DNA of 64,000 nucleotides from Hydractinia symbiolongicarpus (GCF_029227915.1 NC_079888.1:12819001-12883000), one strand, 5' to 3'; shown: positions 49,236 through 58,916, counted from the first letter of the stretch. The notes: generated by a model not told the origin, from the sequence alone. Program-made: numbers and translations.

Positions 49236-50333
49236 TTCGCTAGCTAGCGGAGCTACTCGAATATTCGCTGTAACTAAATTTTAGTTGCACATTCAACTTT
49301 TCACATTCTTCTGTAAGTGCCAAACATCGTGATGTTTTGTGTACAAAGATTTATTCTATAGGGACTTTCGAATTCTGCATAGAATGTTTGTTTTTAGACA
49401 AGACTGTTTCGAATTTTGACCTCGAGTGTTAACGAAAGCAGAGTGCTAGTGGATTATATTGTGATGAGTACATTAAATTCTTAAAAACCTAAATTCTTAT
49501 TTTTTATTTTTAACTTAGACAGTTAACAAATACAATAATTACCGATTATCCCAAGCTGTACCGAAAATAATCGCCCTTAGTCCTTGCACCTACCTTGCAA
49601 GCTTGGTCGGCACTTAGACCTCGGGCGATAATTTCTGGACGCTATGACGTAACATCAAAACAAGTAATAGTAAATGTACTAGTAAATTTGGCTATTAAAA
49701 AATCAACTTAATTTGAAATCAATATACAAAGGGTTGCGGAGCAGGGGACAGGTTTGCAAGCGATAACCCTTTGCAGAGGGAATATTGCAGATTGTGGTTA
49801 GCTACATTTTCTTGTGATGAACTGAAACATTTTTGTTTAATATGGCATTTTTGTATTCCGTTGATAAAATTGACGACTAATAATTAAAACACATATACAT
49901 GGTCGTTCAGCATTTTAGTAATATTTCGACCTCCTTATTGGAGGTCTTCATCAGACTATACAAAAAGTTGTCGTTACTAAAGGTTATCATTACATTGACA
50001 TCAAGTTGACGTCACTGCAACGACTTCCGTCTAAGGTACGCGTACATTGGTATCCAGAATTTCGTCGTCACATACTGACCATCGTCTAGATTAAGACCAT
50101 GTTCACTACGCGGCGACGGTGGTACCCAGGGCAATGAAACTATCTTTAAATCTTGTTGCTGTTGTCCATCTCTGTTCTTTTGATTTTCGTTTCGTTTTCG
50201 TCAATAGGAGCTTTCGATTTGTTTTAGTTGTTTAATTGACGACTGTATGCAATTCTTCCCTCCCAAAAATTCACTGTTGTCGTCAATATACCTCCGATAT
50301 AGCTGTAGGTGCAAGATATTTTATGTTTTTTCT

Positions 50334-50402
50334 AGCCCTGTCCAGGATTCGAAACACGATCTCTGATTTACAAGAGTGTCGTAGCCATTAGACCAACAGG
50401 GC
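50334..50402 (-). repeat. tRNA-like sequence (pseudo-tRNA or SINE head)
   Basis: On the minus strand it starts GCCCTGT and ends ACAGGGCT, a perfect 7-bp acceptor stem. It contains 'tggtctaatggctacgac' in the A-box position and 'gtttcgaatcc' in the B-box position. The anticodon and T stems pair poorly, so a functional tRNA is doubtful. Confidence 0.5.
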
Positions 50403-50689
50403 ATGAATTCGTACATAATTTTACAGTTCCACATTATACCAAGAACTTTACAGTTAAAGTCCAGTTTATTAAGCTTTTTAAGGATAACCAAATTTAATAT
50501 GGTCACATCTTACGCTCAACAGCTAGGAAATCTATTATAATTTTTTTCTGTGAGTACTCCAATATCGCCCACAACAGTGAAAACGAATCAAAATATGAAC
50601 AACCAAAATGTAACTTTGTACTCAAAATACACACACAATACGAAGCATTTTTACTTACAAATTTTTACCTGAAATCGAACCTTTTTTTT

Positions 50690-51231
50690 ATCAAAGCAAA
50701 CAAGACGTATGATATACGCAAACAACCTCGCGAATAAAGTTTACAAAAAGCTGTCTATCAAATTGGGATTTTTGTTACGAAGTTAGACACGACATATTTT
50801 ACTATTCAGATACGCAATAATATTTGTTACACACTTATTTTTCAAAATTGATTTGTGAGACCTTCCTGAACGGAAAATTCCTCGAACTTTTAATTTTCGA
50901 TGGGTCCGTCTTGGGTGAACCGACTGACAGGAAGAAGAAAGACCACAAACCCACAAACCCCAAAATTTGCGAAATTCATTAATTCAGTTAATTCTGCCTA
51001 CATTCACTTTTAAAAAGTTTGGTGGAAACACCTTTATTTACTAGTTAGTTAAACAAGTGTTTTGAACACTTGTCTTATCTTTTTAAAAAAGAAAAAAGAA
51101 AAAAAAAAGTAAAAAAAGTTACCAAGATGAGATTCGAACACACGACGACTCCCGTGTCGGTGCTCAGAGAGGCAAAACTTTCCATTCTTGTAGGACACAT
51201 TTGCGTTTTAATACAAGCTCACGAGCTTGTA
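50690..51231 (-). repeat. Compound tRNA-like repeat, copy B
   Basis: Reverse-complement match to the two ends of 32858-33800, including 'gatgagattcgaacacacga', 'acaagctcacgagcttgt' (a single palindrome instead of three), 'aggaagaagaaagaccacaa' and 'acgaagttagacacgacata'. The T/G-rich centre of copy A is missing here. Confidence 0.7.
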
Positions 51232-51477
51232 AAAAGGTTTGATTTGACGAGATATGTCCCGGCAATATTTCATGGGCCGGTGACACATATTTACAACCTT
51301 GCGTATCAGAAATTCTACAAAATGTTTAACCAAACTAGAATGTTATATATTTATCATCACAAATTTTACAAAAGCAGAATTATCTTACTCACTGTGCAAT
51401 ACGTATAGCTAGAAAATATGTCTCAAAGAATCCTTTTATGCTAGCTAAGGAACTAATTTTATGCTAGTTGCAAACAT

Positions 51478-51654
51478 ATGATTCTATACATTTTCTCGAT
51501 CAGCGCTTTAAGCTCTACACAATAGAGGCAACGTGAAAAGAAGTTCTAAATTATTCTTTGTGGATGAGTTGCTGACGTCATCAAAATTCAACTGACCCTT
51601 TTTTTTAATTTTAATTCTGCCTGAGTGGATTTTTCCACAGGCCTTATCGACTGC
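51478..51654 (+). mobile_element. Helitron-like copy H7, 3' end next to exon g
   Basis: Only the last part is present: 'attctatacattttctcgat', 'agctctacacaatagaggca', 'gttgctgacgtcatcaaaat', 'ctgagtggatttttccacag' (hairpin kept), 'gccttatcga', then CTGC in place of CTAG. A (TA)n run (51655-51671) and the acceptor of the next ABCD exon follow. Confidence 0.65.
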
Positions 51655-51695
51655 TATATATATATATATATTATTTTTTTTAAATTTCATTTCAG

Positions 51696-51821
51696 GCCGA
51701 AATTTGCCCTTCTTGATGAGTGCACGAGCGCAGTTAGTATCGACGTAGAGGGTTTCATTTATCAGGCTGCAAAAAATGCTGGGATCACCTTACTCACCAT
51801 CACACATCGGCCATCCTTGTG
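51696..51821 (+). CDS. ABCD1/2-like: ABCD exon g: Walker B and H-loop
   Basis: Acceptor 'ttcatttcag' ends at 51695; the donor is gtaagt at 51822. 126 nt, one base in and two out. It encodes [20 protein letters not shown] then [21 protein letters not shown] and the start of Trp. FALLDE is Walker B with the catalytic Glu, CTSAVS is the D-loop region, and the His of THRPS is the H-loop. All key residues are present. Confidence 0.97.
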
Positions 51822-52166
51822 GTAAGTGGTTTATTTCGCGTCTAGGTTAAGTCTGTAAACTCCCACCGGAAATTACCAAACATTTCAAACTCTCCGTCAA
51901 CATGCGACTACTGCCAGCATAATTACCACCATATATGAAAATCCGACAAGTTCATTGCTTGTGGCTCCTGAAAAATTGTTTAGGCCAGCATTGTGATATA
52001 TTTTTATGTGAACTGTTTCGAAGAATGAAATGTATAATGATGTTTATGATGTTGGTACAGTATATTCCCGTTAAAGGTAGTGACTGCTTAATGTTAATAT
52101 TTGGGAAAAAGTCTTACCACTTTTAAATTTCAGGTTAATACGGTAATTCCCAGATTATTTTTTTAA

Positions 52167-52451
52167 AGGAGGATTTTCACGAAGCGAATTGAACGGCAAA
52201 TTCGACAGCGAATTCGATGACGAATTCGCTTTTTAATTTTCACGACAAAATAAATTAGACGCCAAATTCATTGTTCACATTGATCAACTGCGTTCTGATT
52301 GGTCTATAACTAGCAGCGAAACCTTTATCCGCGAAAATGTAGGAACTGTTTCTACTTTTCAGCGAAGCGAATATTTCGATGCAAAATCATAAACATAACT
52401 GCGCATGCTCAGATACAATTCGCCGTTCAATTCGATTCGTGAAAATCCCCC
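52167..52451. mobile_element. MITE with TTAA target duplication (285 bp)
   Basis: TTAA lies directly on both sides (52163-52166 and 52452-52455). The termini AGGAGGATTTTCACGAAGCG and the complement of GATTCGTGAAAATCCCCC form inverted repeats of about 35 bp with few mismatches. The interior holds repeated 'gaattcg' motifs. TTAA duplication is typical of piggyBac-type elements. No ORF. Confidence 0.8.
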
Positions 52452-52456
52452 TTAAG

Positions 52457-53263
52457 CATGAAAACGACGCAGGGCTGTACAAAAATGTAAACAAATGCGT
52501 GCGAGAAAGGGAAAGTGGAAGTGAATACTTATTAGGAAGTTGTTTACACCTTCTCAACATGGAAAACATACAAAAATGTGAAATTTTATCTTTGCTGCAT
52601 ATTTATTTGATGCTCAAAAACAGTTTATCTTTAAAAATCAGGTTTTTGAGCTATTAAGGTTTTTTTAGAGTTTGTGGTGTGGTGTTTTTTTTTTAAATTT
52701 CCCACAGAAAAAAACAGCCAATAACACGTGGAATCGTATCGTAAGTCAATGTAGGAGAAAAGGGGTTGGTAATAATTTCAAAATTACATCATACACAACG
52801 ATGTGTGAATTCCATTCCATGGTTACAGTACACTGACTTTCCAGCTGGACAGGTGCAGTTTCCTTTGTTGACCTTGCCATTTTCTTTTTTCACTCTACAT
52901 ACTCGCTTTACATACCCCTTTGACCTTGAAAATGTTCTGTAATGTTTGGTATAAATATCATTCGACGAAAGGTATCTTTCTTGCATAAGCTTCATACCAC
53001 GATCTCTTGTTTTTACTATAACCTTTCTTTTTCCACTTTTCAGTCCATGCTCTTCTATTTCTTTGTTTGTGAACAGAGGTAAACCTTTCAGTGATTTACC
53101 CCAACCTTCTTCGGTATCTTTCGTAACTATTACTTCAATATTTTCATCAATATCATACAATAATTTTTTATAAATATACGCATGTGAAGAACTCGACACC
53201 ATCTTTACAAAGCTTGTTCACTAATGAGAAAATGAATTTGTACAGCCCTGCCTCGTTTTCATG
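52457..53263. mobile_element. Inverted-repeat-bounded element carrying a SWIM-domain fragment
   Basis: Outer 27-bp inverted repeats (52457-52483 and 53237-53263) differ at one position and read CATGAAAACGA.GCAGGGCT then GTACAAA. They abut the TTAA of the neighbouring MITE on the left. The SWIM ORF lies inside on the minus strand. Whether this is one transposon or a foldback around a gene piece is unclear. Confidence 0.6.
52789..53202 (-). pseudogene. SWIM zinc-finger protein fragment
   Basis: 137 open codons. The end reads GKVNKGNCTCPAGKSVYCNH GMEF, which fits the SWIM pattern CxCPAG....CxH (C, C, C, H all present). The preceding KHYRTFSRSKGYVKRVCRVK is the strand-rich lead common in metazoan SWIM proteins. 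The frame stops soon after the His, so whatever usually follows (for example a YqaJ-type nuclease in similar repeat proteins, or in MULE proteins nothing) is absent. No splice donor was obvious. It probably cannot act alone, but zinc and DNA binding are not excluded. Confidence 0.65.
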
Positions 53264-53862
53264 TTGAAAACATACTCTCGGGATTTCCGTATACTTCACG
53301 AGTAAAACTTACATTTGCGTAATGTTGTTCTTCTCATTTTCAAAGCTCTTCCCTTGTACTAAAACTTTCATTCTCCATATTGAAATGCCATATCGCACGA
53401 AAACGAGGCTTTCATAATATGTTTTCGCTGACGTCAGTGGTCATATATTCAACGTAACGAATTATTTCAGTAAATGAATGAATGAAATGAATGATTTCTT
53501 TAAATACCAATACGAAATATACCCCCGTCTTAACGAAGAGTTACTTTCTAATGTATAATTTATTACATTTGGCTCATTTTTCTAACGGATGCATCCGAAA
53601 GGGCCTTGTACATACTGTGCAAAAAGTGTCGTATAAAAAGGGTATAATAAACATAAAGAATCCAGTAAACTTATACATATTTAAATTTTAAATGGGAATT
53701 TTACTAGATATACCTTATTTATCATGTTCTAAAGCAGGTAACTTGGTTCCGACGGAGTTTCTATCCCAAGAAAGTAATATCTTAAAATTCTAGTGTGTAA
53801 ACGGGGCTCTTACTTAAATTCCTACCAAATAGCGCGTAAATATTTCAAGTTAAAAGTGTAAC

Positions 53863-54149
53863 ATGGCTTTGTGTGTAGCGTACGGCTGCAGCAATAAAAG
53901 TAAATGCAAGAAATTTATTTCGTCTCTCGCAAAATCCAAAAGTAGGCAAATTTTGGGTGCAAGCCATTAACAGGATAGAGCTGCCAAAGACACCGAGGCT
54001 GTGTTCCAAATATATTACGGAGGAGGGCTTTGATAACGGCAAAGAGAAAGCTGATACCTGATTCTGTTCCCACGATATTTCCCCATAAGAAGAAGCCCAA
54101 TGAACGAGTGATTTCAAAAGGGACAGTGGAAGTAAGATTCCAAAAGGAG
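53863..54149 (+). pseudogene. THAP-domain exon remnant
   Basis: Starts MALCVAYGCSNKSKCKKFIS with the C..C pair, then in another frame NPKVGKFWVQAINRIELPKT PRLCSKYITEEGF, and in a third frame LIPDSVPTIFPHKKK before a donor-like gag/gtatgt at 54150. The C-terminal 'L..D.VPTIF' is a THAP hallmark. Where CSxHF is expected the sequence is CSKYI, so the zinc-binding His is replaced. With two frame breaks this is a decayed exon, likely from a THAP transposase or host THAP gene. Confidence 0.7.
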
Positions 54150-54858
54150 GTATGTTTTATAATAAATGTGTTAGTAACCCATTTCACATTTTTACTTTAA
54201 GTTTTGTTTTTTCAAGGCTCTGTAAAGTAATTTTAGAATACGTACATAAGAAATTATAATTTAAATTTCAATAGACAACGCAGCTACTCAGATATGGAAT
54301 TATAAAGAACGAAAATTTTCAAGCATCATATAAAAGCTGCAAGGTAGATATAGTGATGTATGTATCTGTGTTGCAGTTTTATTATAAAATATAGCTATTT
54401 CTTTGTTCTAACGAGGTTTTTTTTATCATCATGTAAAAGCTGCAATGAAGGGTTAATTGTAAACAAGGGGCACCTCAATTGAGGTAGTGGTTGAGAGATA
54501 GCTAATTTTGATATTCAAAGCATATATTTTGTAAATACGCATTATATATTCAATTTTACTCCAATACGACGGCTCCTAGCTCGCTTAACGGAGTTTAGCG
54601 CCAATTGGTTAAAAAGATGTCACTTTTACCTTCAGTTTTTAACGCGTAGCTCTGCCATATTTAAAATTTAAATAATAATTTGCAGACCAGATGCCTTTGC
54701 AAAACTGAACCGCTGTGTTAAATTGACCACTTTAGGTGGGTTCACGAGTCATTTCTCGTAGTTGCACGAAAAAGCGACCATTTGTTTTTAGCATACTACG
54801 TAGTTTTCTCTCATTCGCCAGCGTTCATCGCAGTAGTAGAAATAAGTACAACTACCAC

Positions 54859-55116
54859 GTGCGCGTGGCCTTGTGGTTATGGAGTTCGCTTCGCAATCAC
54901 AAGGTCCGTGGTTCGGTCCACAGCGCGGGCATGTTTAGCAAGTGTCTTTACTACAGCTACGGGTCAACCCATGCCATGTGAGGGAAATTGGGTAGGTAAT
55001 GCCGGTGTATACTTAATGTATACATTCCGAACCAGGACCCACATTTATAACAGTGTTTCAAACACTGAAGTGGCTATATCCTGTATAAATATTCGGAATA
55101 ATAATAATAATAATAA
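54859..55116 (+). repeat. tRNA-derived SINE, copy 2
   Basis: The head 'gtggccttgtggttatggag' with an A-box-like core and 'cgtggttcggtcca' as B box is followed by about 160 bp of body and an (ATA)n tail (55096-55115). It is the full-length match of the minus-strand copy at 20195-20454. Confidence 0.75.
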
Positions 55117-55515
55117 CGGCAAATGGGATTTTATCAACCAATCATATTTCGAAATACAATTTCAAAACGAGGTTTAAAATTTCAAAATGAAAACAAAATT
55201 TATGAGTAAGAAAAACGTTTTGTGTGCAATGTTTAATGTGTAAACATTAAATAGCTTATTATTGAGTAAAATAATAAAAAGCACATATCAATGAAAGCAT
55301 TTTCAAATATCACATGCAGTTAGAAGATGAGCATTTAAAAAATGTGGCTTTAGAAATACACAGGTTTTATTCTGATTTTGATAATGTAAACCTGAACTTG
55401 TTTTACCATACATTCTCAGTGCCCGAAATAAACAACGAAACAACTTCAAGTAAAAATGTTGCTGATGTTATTCCTCAACCTCATATAGATACCTCATAAT
55501 ACATACAGACAGTTA

Positions 55516-55723
55516 CTACAATCATGTTTATAATAGTTTTGGGAAAACCACTCTCCCCCCTCCCCCCACTCTTCAGTGTTGGTTGGAGGTCTTTTCCAGA
55601 GTCACTGGCAGTACTTTGGGGCACAAATCAACACAAAATCAACATTGACTGTAGGGGGAAAGGGGGCAAACTCTGAAAAAAGCCTCAAAAGTCGTTTTTT
55701 CAATAATTTATGAACATGATTGT
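55516..55723. mobile_element. 200-bp MITE, copy 1
   Basis: The ends acaatcatgtttataa and ttatgaacatgattgt are inverted repeats with one mismatch. The body includes a (C)n-rich 'ctctcccccctccccccac' and 'tcactggcagtactttgggg'. About 90 percent identical by eye to 58713-58916 in the same orientation. Confidence 0.75.
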
Positions 55724-56308
55724 CTGTAAATGACATAAAAAAATTGAAAAGGGGTTCCCCTTGTTTAGAGCCAAATTTTTTGAGAGAAAACAAGGCTATT
55801 AGGTGTGAATTTAGGCCCTAAAGGTAGTAAGAAACGAATTTAGCTAGCTCCGCCATCCGCCATCTTGAATTTCCATGTGGTCCATGTGATCATTTTATCT
55901 GGCATCAAAACAAGAAAACAGCGCCAAATTGAAAGCGAAAGTGACTTAGTCAATAGCAAACTGTCAAAAGGCATTATAATTTCTCTAAAGGTAACTAAAA
56001 TACGAATTACAATTAAAATTACACCTTATTTGCATATTTCTAGCATATTTACGTATACTTCGTATCGGCATAAAAAACATAACATATCCAAAAGAGGTAA
56101 AAACAAGTATAAATAAAACTTTGCACTACACAAGATCTGTCGAAACTTTAGGGGGCACCTCTACCGTTACCTACACGTAAACAATAAGACTTATACGTTT
56201 AAAAATATATACACTGTAACCGAAACGTAAACAAAAAGCCTTTAAAAGAATGTAAACAAATAAAACGTGTAAACGTTATGTAATCTCTGTGCTTGTTTCA
56301 GTTCAGGA

Positions 56309-56662
56309 ATGGCATCTGCTGATCTAAGCCCCTGCCCTGACCAGAGCACCCAAAACATTCGAAGGCGGCAATACCTGGTGACCTACAGTCGAGCGGACTT
56401 AAAGGCATTTCCGACTCGCGAGACCTTTGGCACCGCATTGGTGAACTGTTTCAACGGTTCAGGAAAGGTGACATTTGCAACTGGAAAGTCAGAGATTACA
56501 TACGTAGGCAAATACAACACGACGGACATAACCGAGAACGAAATGATGGCCGTACGCTGGAAAGTATTCAAGTTTAAGCGACAGATAACACAACAGGAAC
56601 AAATAGAGCTCCAGCCTTGCAACAAGTGTTTCTCTCAATTGGTACTAATGGGAGAGACGTAG
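56309..56662 (+). CDS. Unidentified 117-residue ORF, possibly a Rep-like fragment
   Basis: Starts MASADLSPCPDQSTQNIRRR then QYLVTYSRADLKAFPTRETF and GTALVNCFNGSGKVT. The RRQYLVTYS..D...FPTR..F segment resembles, from memory, the beginning of a family of repeat-encoded proteins in cnidarians and molluscs that I believe have a rolling-circle (HUH) nuclease fold. The HUH and tyrosine motifs are not present, and the second half (ENEMMAVRWKVFKFKRQITQ to CNKCFSQLVLMGET) is not recognised. An acceptor-like 'gcttgtttcag' precedes the start by about 7 bases. Higher GC than its neighbours. It could be a single exon, a truncated ORF or a fusion by deletion. Confidence 0.4.
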   Translation: MASADLSPCPDQSTQNIRRRQYLVTYSRADLKAFPTRETFGTALVNCFNGSGKVTFATGKSEITYVGKYNTTDITENEMMAVRWKVFKFKRQITQQEQIELQPCNKCFSQLVLMGET

Positions 56663-56698
56663 TCTATTGGCAAAAACAAACTGTGTGTGCTTTGATGA

Positions 56699-56933
56699 CA
56701 CGTTCCACACACGTTCCGCACACGATCCAAGGTGTTCCAACAACGGTGTCACCTAAACGGAACACGTTCCACACGTACCGCCAACTTCAATGAAATAAAA
56801 GTAAAGTTTAATTTTTATAAAAATATGACGGAACGTGTGGAACGTGTGCTAATTCAGTCTTCCCTTGTAGACTTGGCTATGGAACTTGAGTGGAACGTGT
56901 CCGGAACGTGTGCGGAACGTGTGGTAAAACAAG
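56699..56933. repeat. Dyad array of ACGTTCC / GGAACGT motifs
   Basis: The left half contains acacgttccacacacgttcc (56698 on), gcacacgatcc and acacgttccacacgtaccg (56763 on). The right half contains the complementary orientation: ggaacgtgtggaacgtgtg (56830 on) and tggaacgtgtccggaacgtg, tgcggaacgtgtgg (56891-56933). At least three intact motif copies face left and five face right around a centre near 56810, and the arms can pair. No ORF. Confidence 0.7.
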
Positions 56934-57096
56934 CGTTCTCTTTTGTTGTATTTATGTTGTTTCCGTGTCGAGCAAGGCGAAGGGACTATAGCAGAAGATC
57001 GTATAAAACAGAAAGAGTTCTACAAAAAACGACACAAACACAGGCGTAAACACAAAAGTAAACTAACACATTAAAAAAAAAAAAATAACAAACCAA

Positions 57097-57184
57097 TGAA
57101 ACACAGCCACTTTCGGTCTGAAGTTGTATGATTGACCAACTATGAAGGCAATTGAAATTTTCTGTGCTTATAGGCTGTGTTTCA
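57097..57184. repeat. Small foldback, 88 bp
   Basis: tgaaacacagcc (57097-57108) and ggctgtgtttca (57173-57184) are exact complements around a 64-base spacer. It lies between the dyad array and the transposase stop codon. Confidence 0.65.
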
Positions 57185-57258
57185 AGGGTGCCTAAGGTGA
57201 AGTAAATAACTAAACAAAACAACCAGCGAAGAATAACTAGAAAAATATAAAAACAAAA

Positions 57259-58383
57259 TTAATACTTCAGCCTTTGTCCCTTCGCCTTCACTATCAGTGA
57301 CATTCGCTTGTCCATGGACTCAATGATCTTATCGATTTCTTTGGCCGGATACTCATTCATGGTCTGTTTGACACGGCGTGAGAACTGCTTAAAAGTTTCT
57401 TTCGTTATATTATTCTTCACTGCGTCCCCTGACAGTTTCTTGCCGATAAGGTGGAAAAAGTTTTCAATTGGGTTGATGTCCGGGCTCCGTGGTGGTATGG
57501 AAAACATGGTGGCTCCTATCTCCTCCAGGGCTTGTCTTGCCGGTGCTGAATTTTGACGAGGATCTCCATCCTGCAAAAACAGTTTTTCCTTTTTATTGCC
57601 ACAGATTTTAAAGGCTGCTGGGAAATGCTGTTCAACGAAGGCTGCAAAGTAGGCACCAGTGAGACGGTCTTCATATTGCTCACACATCACAACACCACGC
57701 TTGTGAGCAATGGCAACGAAAAAGTTTGTCATTTTCCCACCGGTGCCTGCCTTCTTACCCTTTGATGTGCACTGGAAATGGAGACCCTCGCCACGCTTTC
57801 TCCAAATCATTGCTCCTGTCGATCTTGCCTGGTCATTTGGGTTTGACTTATGCACGAACGACGTCCCGTAAAAATAGAAACTTATGCCAGTCGTCCATAA
57901 GCATGGGTAGTACTCTTTCTTGATCCGTCTGGCAAACGCCGCTCGTGTTGCCATGTCTTTCCGGGACATCAACCCTTTCCTTCGCGCCTGCAGGTACTTG
58001 TAGCCATGGCGACTTAGTGCACGCCGCACAGTCAAATCGGATACTGACGGGTTTAAAGAAGCCTCTACTTTTAGGCGGCGCACACTGAAATCGCCTTCGT
58101 CTTTCCGAAGCTTCTTTATGCCGCGTACCAGCAGGCGTTCGTCTCTTGTTGTCAGGAGACGCGATCTGCCTCTGTTCGTTTTCCTGCCATCAGGTTGCAA
58201 GTTGGACATGTCCATTTTTGCATGCCTATACACATTCGACTTTGAGAACTGTGGATATTGTTTGCATATGTCGGTTATCCTCATTCCGACTTCCATATGC
58301 AAAAAACGGATCCGCACCGACACATCCATAGGAATCTTTTTGTTTTCCCGCTTGGCAGGCCTTTGTTGTCTTCTTTGTTCCAT
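57259..58383 (-). CDS. Tc1/mariner-like transposase, full-length ORF, probably inactive
   Basis: 374 uninterrupted codons, the longest ORF in the window. The N-terminal half has a helix-turn-helix (about residues 20-60; VRIRFLHMEVGMRITDICKQ) and a second one (about 105-140; DFSVRRLKVEASLNPSVSDL TVRRAL). The catalytic half has LFLQDGDPRQNS (second Asp) and, exactly 34 residues between, the Glu of SPDINPIEN, giving a D34E spacing as in Tc1. The expected first Asp lies in a W.TGISFY.DG-type strand; here the sequence is GISFYFYGTSF, with Tyr where I expect Asp. It would cut and paste at TA sites. No clear terminal inverted repeats were found outside the ORF. GC is markedly higher than the intron, a sign of a young insertion. 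It is antisense to ABCD. Confidence 0.9.
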   Translation of the reverse strand: MEQRRQQRPAKRENKKIPMDVSVRIRFLHMEVGMRITDICKQYPQFSKSNVYRHAKMDMSNLQPDGRKTNRGRSRLLTTRDERLLVRGIKKLRKDEGDFSVRRLKVEASLNPSVSDLTVRRALSRHGYKYLQARRKGLMSRKDMATRAAFARRIKKEYYPCLWTTGISFYFYGTSFVHKSNPNDQARSTGAMIWRKRGEGLHFQCTSKGKKAGTGGKMTNFFVAIAHKRGVVMCEQYEDRLTGAYFAAFVEQHFPAAFKICGNKKEKLFLQDGDPRQNSAPARQALEEIGATMFSIPPRSPDINPIENFFHLIGKKLSGDAVKNNITKETFKQFSRRVKQTMNEYPAKEIDKIIESMDKRMSLIVKAKGQRLKY

Positions 58384-58712
58384 TTTTTATATAACGAAAT
58401 GTCTATGTTATAATATATAAAGAACAGTTATAGTCATGTATACATAATATATAAGCACATGATGTGTAGACAGATACACAACAAAAAATAATATGCAGAT
58501 CCATCGCACAAACAGTCTTTTCATTTGAACAAACAAACAATAGACAATAGGAGGCCTGGAACCTAGTTTATGAAACAAGAAAACCAGCTCTGCATGCACA
58601 TTATTATAATGAATGACACAGTAGTGCTTGTTCTTAATTTAGCCAACACAAACGCACACAAAAACTTTTATAAAAAAAGCCACTTAAAAAAACTAAGTCT
58701 CAAATTTTAGAG

Positions 58713-58916
58713 ACAATCAAGTTCATAATAGTTTTGGAAAAACCACTCTCCCCCCTCCCCCCCTCTTCAGTGTTGGTTGGAGGTCTTTTCCAGAGTCACT
58801 GGCAGTACTTTGGGGCACAAATCCACACAAAATCAACACTGACTGTAGGGGGAGAGGGGGCAAACTCTGAAAAAAGCCTCAAAAGTCGTTTTTCCAATAA
58901 TTTATGACATGATTGT
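58713..58916. mobile_element. 200-bp MITE, copy 2
   Basis: Same element as 55516-55723 with ends acaatcaagttcataa and ttatgacatgattgt. The two copies bracket 3 kb holding the Rep-like ORF, the dyad array and the Tc1-like ORF, but each has its own inverted ends, so they are more likely independent insertions than the ends of one composite. Confidence 0.75.

Larger units (their letters stand above)
35895..51695. other. Intron 6 (15.8 kb), the main transposon trap
   Basis: Begins gtaagc and ends 'ttcatttcag'. Order: LINE reverse transcriptase (minus, 36808-38105), Helitron-like H5 (minus) and H6 (plus), BEL/Pao (minus, 40200-43162), THAP/DDE_4 transposase (minus, 43814-45261), Helitron-like 2.6-kb element (46041-48673), repeat X copy B, tRNA-like sequence, compound repeat copy B, Helitron-like H7. 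I see nothing in 35900-36800, 43170-43810, 45350-46040 and 49240-50330, apart from an imperfect inverted repeat near 49560-49640. Confidence 0.8.

Noticed and set aside
50334-50402. Functional tRNA gene
   Set aside because: The acceptor stem is perfect, but the anticodon and T stems pair poorly; kept only as a tRNA-like repeat.
56383-56625. Minus-strand ORF overlapping the Rep-like ORF
   Set aside because: Shadow frame of the plus-strand ORF.
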